A DNA stretch of 33,676 nucleotides, from positions 1-33,676 of IMG/VR virus record IMGVR_UViG_3300025132_000148; one strand, 5' to 3'. Of the stretch, positions 16,750 to 24,542 are shown piece by piece (the stretch's first letter is position 1; every line of letters starts with the position of its first letter). Source of the DNA: a virus. The notes below the pieces were generated by a model. That model had not been told where the DNA came from and did no database searches. It was given only the letters and a program-made list of their open reading frames with translations. The position numbers and the translations under genes are program-made.

Positions 16750-18042
16750 CTACCCCACAAATACAGGCAGAGGAACCCCCTGCATTGTTTTTACTGTGTT
16801 TTCTATTTCCTGCGCTGTCTCTTCAGCTAATTTAGGATATGTCATATCAGCCAATACAGTCTTTAGCTCATCTCTTAGCGCTGTTTGTTCTGCCTTGCCT
16901 TCTGAAACAAGAGCTGGACCGTTGAGAGTTACACTATTTCCCGGTATGGGAAGTGATGCAAACTTGCTCCTAATGTTTCCGAGCATTTCTTTTGATACAG
17001 CTAGTGCAAACCTTCTAATCCATTGCTTACCAATTGAGTTAATATTAAGATATTCAATATTTTCAAATGGGAGCGTATTCATGTTGTTTATTCCCTTGAC
17101 TCCCGTGTCCTCGTCTCCAGTCTCTTCCCATGCGCTGGATTTAACGCTGAATTCTACCCACATTTTACTAGGACCAACGCTAGTTGGATTAGGGAAAATT
17201 CTCAACTGATTGTTTTTAATCTCGTAAGAAAAGTGAGAGGTTCGGGTCCAAATGGCATCCTCAAATGCCATGGCTTGAGCCTTATTTTGCCAGACTGGGA
17301 TGACTTCAAAGGTGGAATCATCTGCATACTGTCCATAATAAGATAGATTTCCTACGGTGTTTAGTCCCCCATAGTATCCATAAAATCTCCACATGGCATG
17401 CGGTGTTTTATAGAACACCTTTCTAATTGTAACCTTGTTGTTTCCAACTGCGTTGTAGAAAGGCAGGCTTGAGTCAGCAGAAGCAGATGCCTCTATAATT
17501 GCTTGTAAGTCATAATCTTGTTTTCCAACTTCTGTTGTAAATGATGCGGAGTATATTGGTACATCACCTCCAAATCCGCCTTCAGTGGCTAGAGTGTTTG
17601 CTATCCTTTTGCTATACTCAAAATTAAACCTTGGATATCTAGTCTCGATGTTTGATCCACTTAGAGCATCTCCACTGACCATTTCTCCGTCTTGATCAAA
17701 TGTTCCCGTTGGGTTGCCAAGAAAGTCGGACATTGCATTTTTTGCTTGGTGGATATTAACAATATAAGAGTATTCCAAAACCGCTTCTTCATATGCAGCA
17801 TAGACTTGATACTCTGACAGTTCAATGTCCAGAATATCGCCACCAAGCTTTTGATATACATAAGCCACCTGATCGACGGCTCCGGAAATAAAAGCGTTTG
17901 CTGCCGTGTCTGTCCCTGCTTTTGTAACATAAATTCCATACGGAAGGGGATTTGTCGCAGAATTGACATTATCACTATTTCCAGTTATTGGTAAAATAGA
18001 CACACTAGTATTGCTAGAAGGTGTCAAGGTTGGAAGAGCCAT
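16750..18042 (-). CDS. gp13-like neck protein
   Basis: A 430-aa protein (T4 gp13 is 309 aa). The C-terminal part carries 'WIRRFALAVSKEMLGNIRSK' followed by 'FASLPIPGNSVTLNGPALVSEGK' and an 'EQTALRDELKTVL' helix (about 340-405), the conserved helical end of gp13-type head-completion proteins. 'LRIFPNP' and 'WVEFSVK' strands precede it. Gp13 binds the portal after packaging and carries gp14. The gene opens the neck-tail unit after the capsid terminator and has its own ACTAATTAT motif and an AAGGAGAT site. Confidence 0.65.
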   Translation of the reverse strand: MALPTLTPSSNTSVSILPITGNSDNVNSATNPLPYGIYVTKAGTDTAANAFISGAVDQVAYVYQKLGGDILDIELSEYQVYAAYEEAVLEYSYIVNIHQAKNAMSDFLGNPTGTFDQDGEMVSGDALSGSNIETRYPRFNFEYSKRIANTLATEGGFGGDVPIYSASFTTEVGKQDYDLQAIIEASASADSSLPFYNAVGNNKVTIRKVFYKTPHAMWRFYGYYGGLNTVGNLSYYGQYADDSTFEVIPVWQNKAQAMAFEDAIWTRTSHFSYEIKNNQLRIFPNPTSVGPSKMWVEFSVKSSAWEETGDEDTGVKGINNMNTLPFENIEYLNINSIGKQWIRRFALAVSKEMLGNIRSKFASLPIPGNSVTLNGPALVSEGKAEQTALRDELKTVLADMTYPKLAEETAQEIENTVKTMQGVPLPVFVG

Positions 18043-18081
18043 TATTTAGATCTCCTTATTTCAAAATAAAATACGCTATAT

Positions 18082-18090
18082 ATAATTAGT
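18082..18090 (-). promoter_or_regulatory. Putative late promoter motif upstream of gp13-like gene
   Basis: ACTAATTAT on the minus strand (ACTAATTATATATAG in full), 39 bases before the start codon and downstream of the capsid-gene terminator. This is where a new promoter is needed, which makes it the most convincing copy. Confidence 0.6.
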
Positions 18091-18113
18091 CTGCGACAAC
18101 CTTTAAGGAAGGT

Positions 18114-18151
18114 AGAAAAGAAAAAAGCCCCGCCAAATTAATGACGAGGCT
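18114..18151 (-). terminator. Intrinsic terminator after the major capsid gene
   Basis: Minus-strand stem AGCCTCG / CGGGGCT (18145-18151 and 18126-18132, one G-U pair), 12-base loop, followed by TTTTTCTTTTC. It begins about 28 bases after the capsid stop codon. Confidence 0.85.
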
Positions 18152-18178
18152 CTTTGTGTTACTTAAGATTATCTTGGA

Positions 18179-19972
18179 TTATCCGAGAAGATCTTGACAA
18201 ATAACAAGACCATACATATCAGGTCTTACCATCTTCTTGGCGTAACGGGTCATGACACCCTTGCGAGGTACGAAGTCCTCTACACCGAAGATAGTTGGAG
18301 TTACCTGAAGTGGTACATATGGTGCGTACACATAACCGCTCTCAAGGAACGATCCACCTTTTCTACCCACGAGAATAACATTTCTCGGGAAGTAAGGATC
18401 TACATACACTTCCCACTTCTTGCTCAATGATCCAACATTGACTGCACCAACTGTTCCTCTGTCGGAATCAGCAGTTACATTAGCTCTGAATCCAGCAGTG
18501 AACTCAAGGATGTTTGCAACTTCTGGTGAACAAACAACAAAGTTAGCGCCTCCACGGAGTGTCTTTCTGTGGATTTGAGCAGATACATCGTTAATGGTTT
18601 CGATCAATGTCTCGTACCATTCGGAAACAGTACCAGTGAAGTCTGCACCCATCAATGATTCGTTGGAAACATTTCCACCAACCTGTGCTCCAGTCTCTCT
18701 GTTTACAAAGCGACCCGGACGGCGAGACCAGTAGTATTTACCAGCAGTTGAGCCTGCGATAAGGTCCTTAAGGATCTCTCTGTCAATCTCAAGAGCAATT
18801 TGCTCAGAGAGAATGCTTGTAAGCTCAACTTCTGCATCAAGGTTGTGGTATGCATTAAGGTCTTGACCCAATTCTGGTGTCCACTTAGCCTTGAGCTTCT
18901 TGGTTACTGCTGTCACGCTGACGGAATCAACTTTGATGTTGAGTTCTGGAATATTGATGTTATCTTCAAGACCCCAGTCGTCATCACCTGCAACTGCTCC
19001 GATAGCTTCGGCTGCACCTGCTGCTGGTGTTCCGTTGAAGTTATCAACGAGTGCAAATGTAGAATCTGCGGTTTGTGCTATAGCAGCATTCAAGCTTGCT
19101 TGAGCGTCGGCATCGGTAGATGATGTGGACACGAAAACAAGATTCAATGTCGATTGGCTTGACCCTGTTGCAAAAGAAGTTAATCTTCTTTGGAGAAGAC
19201 CAGCTCTACCTTTTGCTCCGTCGTGAATAACATCCAATCCAATAAGGTTGTCCAAGTTAAACTTTGTACCATTGGATCCAGTAAACTCAGAAACATTCAC
19301 AGTCGCAACAGCAACTACAGAACCAGATGGAATATCCGGATCGAACTGAGCTAATTTGGCAATTCCTGCGCTTGCATCACCCGGATAAACACCGTGTGCG
19401 GCAAGAGTAAAACGACCTGCTTCGTTAGCCTTTGAGCCAGTTGGTGAAGCGTATCCATTATTGAGACCATAAAAGCCTTTTTCTGGATTACTCGATGAGA
19501 GAGCAGTGTTGTTAAGCACAGTGGAATCAAGCTTTGTCTGACCCAAGTTAACACCACCAGTCAACTCCTGACCTACAACTCCACCACCGTAAATAGAACC
19601 GTCCTGTGCAGCACCTGCGGCTGCTCTTGCTCTATCGTAAGTGAAGTCAAGGAAGAAGATGAGTCCCGATGGGAGGCTCATTGGTTGAACACTAACAAGA
19701 TCGTTAGCAATCAAAGATCCGAATACACGGCGTACAATTGGAAATGCAACAGATGCAAAACCTTCAACATCACCCTGACTCATTGCAGAGGATGCCTCTC
19801 TAAGAAGCTCTTTAGCTTGGTTTTCAAGCAAACGAGCCATAGCGTCTTTAGAACGCTCGTCTTTCATTCCCTCAAGAAGTCCAGTGTTTTCCCACTTCGC
19901 AAGCAGGGCAGCACCTTCCTTCTGGAGATCACGATTAACGATACCTTCTGTTAATTTTTCTAAAACTGACAT
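18179..19972 (-). CDS. 23: Major capsid protein, gp23-like
   Basis: A 597-aa capsid protein. The block 'AMARLLENQAKELLREASSA' (44-63), followed by 'FPIVRRVFGSLIANDLVSVQ' and 'PMSLPSGLIFFLDF', is a near-signature of gp23 in T4-like phages. C-terminal 'LRGGANFVVCSPEVANILE' and 'YVDPYFPRNVILVGRKG' also fit the HK97-type fold. T4 gp23 loses about 65 residues to the gp21 protease; here LRE-59 followed by A60 matches the (L/I)xE cleavage rule at almost the same position, so the mature protein is probably about 538 aa. It has an AAAAGGAGAA site, follows the scaffold gene and ends in a strong terminator. Confidence 0.96.
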   Translation of the reverse strand: MSVLEKLTEGIVNRDLQKEGAALLAKWENTGLLEGMKDERSKDAMARLLENQAKELLREASSAMSQGDVEGFASVAFPIVRRVFGSLIANDLVSVQPMSLPSGLIFFLDFTYDRARAAAGAAQDGSIYGGGVVGQELTGGVNLGQTKLDSTVLNNTALSSSNPEKGFYGLNNGYASPTGSKANEAGRFTLAAHGVYPGDASAGIAKLAQFDPDIPSGSVVAVATVNVSEFTGSNGTKFNLDNLIGLDVIHDGAKGRAGLLQRRLTSFATGSSQSTLNLVFVSTSSTDADAQASLNAAIAQTADSTFALVDNFNGTPAAGAAEAIGAVAGDDDWGLEDNINIPELNIKVDSVSVTAVTKKLKAKWTPELGQDLNAYHNLDAEVELTSILSEQIALEIDREILKDLIAGSTAGKYYWSRRPGRFVNRETGAQVGGNVSNESLMGADFTGTVSEWYETLIETINDVSAQIHRKTLRGGANFVVCSPEVANILEFTAGFRANVTADSDRGTVGAVNVGSLSKKWEVYVDPYFPRNVILVGRKGGSFLESGYVYAPYVPLQVTPTIFGVEDFVPRKGVMTRYAKKMVRPDMYGLVICQDLLG

Positions 19973-19996
19973 AGTTTTATTTCTCCTTTTTATAGT

Positions 19997-21025
19997 TTAA
20001 TTAATTCCAGCCAAACGCTTCATTCTGTCCATATTTGGATCAGCTTTCGGTTTAGCCTCGCTGCCTTTAAGCAAAGCTGAAGAACGCTTTGTTACCGCCT
20101 CGCTAAGTGATTTTGGAGCAGATTTTCTTTGTCTCTGCTCTCCCACTGCGCCTTGAAGGGTTTCATAAATTACTTTTGCCTCTTCAACTGTTTTAGAATT
20201 TGAGATAGCCTCGACAAGTTTATCTTTTTGCCGCCCATTCAACGAGTCACTACTCAAAGCCTTGTTTGTATAAAGTAACCTAGCATTTTGTAGGTTAACT
20301 TCACTTAAAGTTCCTTTTACCTTATTGGCAAATGACTGCATCTCTTGGATGCTAATAGCCATTTTTTCTAATTTTCCTCTAAGGTTTTCATTTTGTGTTT
20401 GAGAAAGCTCTAGTGCTTCCTTTAACTTATCCATTTCTTCGCTATCATCGTCATCGTGAGCGGCAAGAGCCTCGGCTTCAAGTTCTGCTTGGCGAGTCTC
20501 ATATTGCGGCTTCTCTAGCCAGCCTGTTTTTACTGGTTGGAAATCGAGGGTGAGCTTCTCTACGATGTCTTTAATCTCTTCTTGGGTGATTTCAATTTCC
20601 TCTTCTCCCTCAAAAAGGTTGGTCAAGTCGATTTCTTCGTCAATGTTTCCAACTTCAGCAGAGGGCTCAGAAAGACTATCTGCTGTTTCAACATTTTCCG
20701 CCACATCTTCGTGATTTAACATTTCACTAAAATCAATTTCTTCTGCCATTGTTTCCCTAGCCATTTTTTCCAACTCTGACAAATCCAATACGACCTTGCC
20801 TGCTCCTGAAGCTTCTGTCTCTTCATTTTCTTGGCGAATGGAATGGTTCGGTGGTTCCGTTGCGGCAAAAGGTGCATCCTCTTCTGGGGACTCAGATAAC
20901 ATGCTGTTAACAGTTTCTTTGATTTCTTTTGAATACTTCTCCAAAATGGCTGCTTCAGCGTTTTTCATTGCTGCCTCTTTAAGCGCAGTTGCATCAACAA
21001 TCGCTTGTTCTAACATAGATGACAT
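19997..21025 (-). CDS. 22: Prohead core scaffold, gp22-like
   Basis: A 342-aa, very acidic, helical protein. I start it at the ATG for MSSMLEQA (21023-21025), which has AGGAG 9 bases upstream; a longer open frame to 21103 would run through the late-promoter motif and has no binding site. Glu-rich stretches fill residues 40-210 and a coiled coil lies about 200-250. The conserved end is 'NARLLYTNKALSSDSLN' and 'RQKDKLVEAISNSKTVEEAK', as in T4-like gp22 proteins. The scaffold fills the prohead and is degraded by the gp21 protease; LSE before AVT near the C-terminus fits the (L/I)xE rule. It lies directly before the capsid gene. Confidence 0.85.
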   Translation of the reverse strand: MSSMLEQAIVDATALKEAAMKNAEAAILEKYSKEIKETVNSMLSESPEEDAPFAATEPPNHSIRQENEETEASGAGKVVLDLSELEKMARETMAEEIDFSEMLNHEDVAENVETADSLSEPSAEVGNIDEEIDLTNLFEGEEEIEITQEEIKDIVEKLTLDFQPVKTGWLEKPQYETRQAELEAEALAAHDDDDSEEMDKLKEALELSQTQNENLRGKLEKMAISIQEMQSFANKVKGTLSEVNLQNARLLYTNKALSSDSLNGRQKDKLVEAISNSKTVEEAKVIYETLQGAVGEQRQRKSAPKSLSEAVTKRSSALLKGSEAKPKADPNMDRMKRLAGIN

Positions 21026-21071
21026 CGTATAATCTCCTAAATATTTAAAGAAAAAGAATAAATTTCCAGTA

Positions 21072-21080
21072 ATAATTAGT
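21072..21080 (-). promoter_or_regulatory. Putative late promoter motif upstream of scaffold/capsid
   Basis: ACTAATTAT on the minus strand, 46 bases before the scaffold ATG chosen here. It would serve the scaffold and major capsid genes. Confidence 0.55.
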
Positions 21081-21119
21081 CGCATTATTGTTAAAAACGC
21101 CAAAAAATTAAAGTTTATT

Positions 21120-21374
21120 TTAGGATATCACGAGGTTACAATTTTCATCCCAATAAATACTATGCTTTCCCTCTAAAAACGAAGAGATCGCTTGAAGATA
21201 AAATTCCATTTCATCGGGGTTCATTCTTTTTGTATTGACTTGATGTAGACACCATTTTATCACGGTGTTAACTAGGAAGGCTTTTCTAGCATATATGACA
21301 TTTTCCTCTGTGCGGTATTCAGAGTCAACCGATTTAACATACTCCAAAATGTCTTTTCTAGATACGATTTTCAT
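21120..21374 (-). CDS. Small unknown protein
   Basis: An 84-aa protein starting at MKIVSRKD. An upstream extension of the frame would read through a hairpin and start at TTG, so I prefer the ATG at 21372-21374. No strong ribosome binding site precedes that ATG; a 9-bp perfect hairpin ends 12 bases before it. The sequence is helical in the middle ('ARKAFLVNTVIKWCLHQVN') and ends in a probable beta hairpin ('HSIYWDENCNLVIS'). I recognise no family. It lies between the fibre gene and the scaffold; T4 has small core proteins (gp67/gp68) in the head region, but I see no specific match. Confidence 0.55.
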   Translation of the reverse strand: MKIVSRKDILEYVKSVDSEYRTEENVIYARKAFLVNTVIKWCLHQVNTKRMNPDEMEFYLQAISSFLEGKHSIYWDENCNLVIS

Positions 21375-21386
21375 ATTATAAAGGGT

Positions 21387-21416
21387 GAGGGCAGGAACCC
21401 GTAGATCCCTGCCCTC
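21387..21416 (-). terminator. Hairpin between fibre gene and 84-aa gene (weak terminator or leader structure)
   Basis: Perfect 9-bp stem GAGGGCAGG / CCTGCCCTC with a 12-base loop, 15 bases after the fibre stop codon. It is followed by ACCCTTTATAAT, a poor T tract, so termination may be partial. Confidence 0.5.
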
Positions 21417-21431
21417 GGTTATCAAAAAGAT

Positions 21432-23627
21432 TTACTTCTTGAGGGCTTTTTTCAAGTCTTCGATCTGTACTTGTTGTGCTTTAACAGCCTCAACGAGAAC
21501 GGAAGTAAGTCTTGAGTAGTCAACTCCCTGTACTCCATCCTCTGCCACATGGACAGCTTTTGGAAGAACAGCTTGAACATCCTGAGCGATGAAACCGAAG
21601 TCTCTTTCACCGGAATCTTTCCAAGTGAACTCAACACCTTCAAGGGACATGACAGTATCAAGCGCAGTGTTTCTCATAGAAGCAACATCTTGCTTAAGGC
21701 TTTCGTCCGAGTAAGTAACGAATGCAGCAGCACGAACCTTGTTAATGTTATTGGATCCGTTTACAACATCAATAGCATACTCACTAGTGGCGTCACCACC
21801 GATAGTAAGCATGGATGCGTCAGAGCTGTCTTTGAATTGAAGAACATGGTTTGCAGCATCGTAGCGCATGACTTCGTTAGCAGCAGCACCGTGGAATGTA
21901 GCATTAACACCAGCGCCGTCAGCACCAATTGTCAAAGCGCTCTTAACCTGTGCCGTTCCGTCAACTGTGAGGTTTTCGTTCATCTGGAGGCGTCCAGCGT
22001 TAGTGATAGTAAGACCACTTCCACCGCCGTATCCGCCACCTAGAGACATGGAGTCAGCAGTGACACTAGAAGCAACATATACAGATCCGGAGAAAGCAGA
22101 TGTTCCTGAACCGCCGATAATAGCATTTCCGTCGATTTGGAAGTTTCCAGATCCAGACATGTTTCCTGCCAATGCAAGATTAGTTCCATCGAACTGAAGG
22201 TTTGCATTGTCTGCAAGTTCACCAGAGGCGCCAGCGAGAACAAGTCTTCCTTGTGTGAGGTCAGATACCTGAAGGCTAGCGAAAGCTGGGCTGTCGCCAG
22301 TTCCAAGTCCAAGACTTGTTCTAGCAGTGTTTCCGCTTTCGTAAGCGAATGCACCAGCGCCAGTTGCAACGATGAATTCACCGTCAGCAGACGCAGCACC
22401 GAGTGTATCAAGGTCCTCAAGAACACCATCAACTGCAATTGCGATGGATCCACCAAGAGAAACAGCGCCGAGAGAAGCCATACCAGCACCCTGTGTAAGG
22501 GTTACGCTGGAGTTAGCCAATTTGGCGTTTGCAACTGATCCAGCCAAGTGATTGCTTTGAATAGATCCAGTAGCGTAGTTTTCTGCACCAAGAGTACCTT
22601 GTGCAACATGTCCACCTTGGATAGAACCAGATGCGTAGTGCTCTGCGTCGAGTGCACCAAGAACGATGTGCTCGGAATTAACAGAGTCATCAGCAATGTT
22701 GTCACCATCTACAGCGTCACCAGCAAGCATAGCATGCTCAACAGCGCCAACAGCAATAGTCAAAGCACCACCGGCAGCGATTGTAGCATCACCAGAAACA
22801 TTTCCAAAGATAGCATCTTCGAAGTCAGAGAAGGTGATTGACTTAAGGTTGTTGGAGTCATCAACATCACCAGCGTACATCAAGTCACCTTGTGCAAGAT
22901 CACTCAAAGAAGAAGCCAAAGATCCACCGTCAAGCTTGTCCATGTCGATTGCAGCGTTAGCGGCGATAGAAGCGTTAACAACAGCGTTAGCAGCCAACTC
23001 GTCAGCACCAACAGCATCATCAGCAAGCATGCTGTTCTCAACTGCTTGAGCGGCAATAGTCAAAGCACCACCGGCAGCGATTGTAGCATCACCAGAAACA
23101 TCAGCGAATACAGCGTCACGAACAACACTGAAGTCTGCTCTCTTGAGAACTCCGTCATCAGAAATCATGAGTTCATCTGTATCAGCGAGATCTCCAGTCA
23201 TTTCTGTTTGACCAGAAATTGCATTAGTGTTAAGCATAGAACCTTCAACTGCATTTGCTGCAATTGTCAAAGCACCGCCAGCGGCAACAGTTGCGTCACC
23301 AGAGACATCAGCGAAAACTGCGTCCTGAAGGTTGGAGAAGGTGATTTTCTTCTCAGTTCCATTGTCAGAGAACAAGAAGTGATCTTGTGTCTGATGAAGA
23401 GCGGCACTGCCAAGAGCGTCAAAAGCATCGATGTCGATTGCTTTTGCAACATCTGTAACAACGCCACCTTGGTTTTGTAAGTAAAGTCTGGATTCACCAG
23501 CATCGTCTGATGTACCAGAAGCGAAAAGGTAAATACCACCAACTGGTGCATCAGTTGGATCTCCAGAGCCGGAAACATTCTGAAGTTCGATATATTTACC
23601 GTAACTAGATTCAGTAAAGTAAGCCAT
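21432..23627 (-). CDS. Tail fibre-like protein with C-terminal S74 intramolecular chaperone
   Basis: A 731-aa, Ala/Gly/Asp-rich beta-repeat protein. Residues about 75-320 contain at least three copies of a unit with VSGDATIAAGGALTIA followed by AVE/AQAVENSMLADDAV-type text. The middle is low-complexity beta helix-like sequence. The C-terminus (about 630-731) is a Peptidase_S74 (endosialidase chaperone) domain: 'YSDESLKQDVASM', 'LEGVEFTWKD', 'DFGFIAQDVQAVLPKAV' and a final 'LVEAVKAQQVQIEDLKK' coiled coil. Such domains trimerise fibres and then cut themselves off before the Ser of the SD..LK motif. Its place inside the head-gene cluster is unusual. It has a GGAGG site; a motif and a hairpin precede it. 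Confidence 0.85.
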   Translation of the reverse strand: MAYFTESSYGKYIELQNVSGSGDPTDAPVGGIYLFASGTSDDAGESRLYLQNQGGVVTDVAKAIDIDAFDALGSAALHQTQDHFLFSDNGTEKKITFSNLQDAVFADVSGDATVAAGGALTIAANAVEGSMLNTNAISGQTEMTGDLADTDELMISDDGVLKRADFSVVRDAVFADVSGDATIAAGGALTIAAQAVENSMLADDAVGADELAANAVVNASIAANAAIDMDKLDGGSLASSLSDLAQGDLMYAGDVDDSNNLKSITFSDFEDAIFGNVSGDATIAAGGALTIAVGAVEHAMLAGDAVDGDNIADDSVNSEHIVLGALDAEHYASGSIQGGHVAQGTLGAENYATGSIQSNHLAGSVANAKLANSSVTLTQGAGMASLGAVSLGGSIAIAVDGVLEDLDTLGAASADGEFIVATGAGAFAYESGNTARTSLGLGTGDSPAFASLQVSDLTQGRLVLAGASGELADNANLQFDGTNLALAGNMSGSGNFQIDGNAIIGGSGTSAFSGSVYVASSVTADSMSLGGGYGGGSGLTITNAGRLQMNENLTVDGTAQVKSALTIGADGAGVNATFHGAAANEVMRYDAANHVLQFKDSSDASMLTIGGDATSEYAIDVVNGSNNINKVRAAAFVTYSDESLKQDVASMRNTALDTVMSLEGVEFTWKDSGERDFGFIAQDVQAVLPKAVHVAEDGVQGVDYSRLTSVLVEAVKAQQVQIEDLKKALKK
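22753..23315. repeat. Long direct repeats in the fibre gene
   Basis: A 48-base perfect repeat, 22753-22800 and 23053-23100, spaced exactly 300 bases apart, and a third diverged copy at about 23261-23315. They encode the VSGDATIAAGGALTIA unit. The spacing keeps the reading frame, so recombination between copies would remove or add 100 aa. Confidence 0.85.
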
Positions 23628-23673
23628 TCATAAATCCTCCATAGATTTAAATTATTAAATTTTAGATAAAGTT

Positions 23674-23697
23674 AAAGAAAAAGCGCCGTGGGGCGCT
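23674..23697 (-). terminator. Intrinsic terminator in the leader of the fibre gene
   Basis: Minus-strand stem AGCGCC / GGCGCT with a CCAC loop, followed by TTTTTCTTT. It lies between a late-promoter motif (23724-23732) and the fibre start codon, 46 bases before the latter. Confidence 0.75.
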
Positions 23698-23723
23698 GCC
23701 AAGCATAAATTTCATGCTCATAT

Positions 23724-23732
23724 ATAAATAGT
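23724..23732 (-). promoter_or_regulatory. Putative late promoter motif upstream of the fibre gene
   Basis: ACTATTTAT on the minus strand (extended ACTATTTATATAT) in the 186-base gap before the fibre gene, 96 bases upstream of its start. Unlike the other copies, a terminator-like hairpin lies between motif and gene; a small AGCAT/ATGCT hairpin (23702-23718) lies in the same leader. Nothing else is visible in this gap. Confidence 0.45.
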
Positions 23733-23813
23733 TTTCAATATTAGATTTGGGGCAACAAAAAATTTATTTTGTCTGTTTTACTTGCATTGGGGTAACGAAA
23801 GGGAGGAGAGGGA

Positions 23814-24287
23814 TTATGTCCCGTCTCCGTTAATTCCTGAGCCGCTCAGAGGTATCATTTCTGTTGATGGAATACTTGTTAGCTCTGCGAGCATTTGAAA
23901 GCCGGATTGACCAGAATTAAGGCTAGAGATGTAAATTTCTTTGCACTTAACATCAATTTCAAATGGATTATTTTTTGCAGATCCGCTGATATAATTGTTA
24001 GCTGCACCAGAGCCATAATGATTTAAATCTGACGGTATAATCATGTAATTGTGTTCATTGTGAAGTGCCGGGGATGTCGTTATATCCGCAAAATGAATTC
24101 TAAGCGGAGCGGATCCAGTGTTTACAATTTTTATTGTTTTACTAACTTTGGGAAAAGAAACTTTGAATTGTTGTCCTGCTCCGGAGCCGTCTCCATTTTG
24201 AACGATGGAGCCAGTAATGTATGGCGTTCCAGAAACCTGATAGGCGCCTACGCTACCGAGCCCTTGTTGGTATTTGTATATTGACAT
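23814..24287 (-). CDS. Unknown, probably virion structural protein
   Basis: A 157-aa beta-rich protein. It is rich in Gly, Ser, Asn and Ile ('GSVGAYQVSGTPYITGS', 'FPKVSKTIKIVNTGSAPLRI', 'HFADITTSPALHN') with no signal peptide or membrane segment. The composition, a likely beta sandwich, and the position between bS21 and a fibre gene suggest a head decoration or other surface protein. I recognise no family. The start has AGGAGAT 7 bases before the ATG. Confidence 0.6.
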   Translation of the reverse strand: MSIYKYQQGLGSVGAYQVSGTPYITGSIVQNGDGSGAGQQFKVSFPKVSKTIKIVNTGSAPLRIHFADITTSPALHNEHNYMIIPSDLNHYGSGAANNYISGSAKNNPFEIDVKCKEIYISSLNSGQSGFQMLAELTSIPSTEMIPLSGSGINGDGT

Positions 24288-24298
24288 GCTAATATCTC

Positions 24299-24535
24299 CT
24301 AGTCTTTATATTTTGCGTCGTAATCTCTTTGGAGCTTTTTAATTACTCTATTTCGCTCTTTTCTTTTACGACGGCGTTTATCTGTTGGTTTTTCAAAGTA
24401 CATAAATTTTTGACGCCACTCATCTTGAATGCCTTCTTTTTTTACTTTTTTTATGAATCTCTTAATCATTCTTTCTGGCGATTCATTTTTTCTTGGCGTC
24501 ACTTCTACATGAACTGGTCTAGCTTTGCGTCTCAT
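24299..24535 (-). CDS. rpsU: Phage-encoded ribosomal protein bS21
   Basis: A 78-aa, highly basic protein. It follows bS21 along its length: 'VHVEVTPRKNESPERMIKRF' (8-27) corresponds to the bacterial 'IKVRENEPFDVALRRFKR' start, 'IKKVKKEGIQDEWRQ' to 'CEKAGVLAEVRRR', 'YFEKPTDKRRRKRKERNRVI' (46-65) to 'FYEKPTTERKRAKASAVKR', then a basic tail. Bacterial bS21 is about 71 aa; it sits on the small subunit near the mRNA exit and the anti-Shine-Dalgarno, and helps mRNA selection. Phage copies are known in some pelagiphages and huge phages. It lies between a possible internal head protein and a virion-type gene, 7 bases from its neighbour, with an AGGTG site, so it is probably expressed late. Confidence 0.85.
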   Translation of the reverse strand: MRRKARPVHVEVTPRKNESPERMIKRFIKKVKKEGIQDEWRQKFMYFEKPTDKRRRKRKERNRVIKKLQRDYDAKYKD

Positions 24536-24542
24536 CTTTCAC

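Noticed and set aside
21026-21103. N-terminal extension of the scaffold gene starting MAFLTIM
   Set aside because: It has no ribosome binding site, a hydrophobic sequence unlike gp22, and covers the promoter motif; the MSSMLEQ start has a proper AGGAG.
22753-23315. CRISPR-like repeats
   Set aside because: The repeats are in frame within a fibre gene, 300 bases apart and not regularly interspaced with unique spacers.
22890-23480. 196-codon plus-strand open frame opposite the fibre gene
   Set aside because: It is antisense to the repeat region of the fibre gene; its Ser/Cys/Asn-rich text mirrors the repeats and it has no binding site or family likeness.
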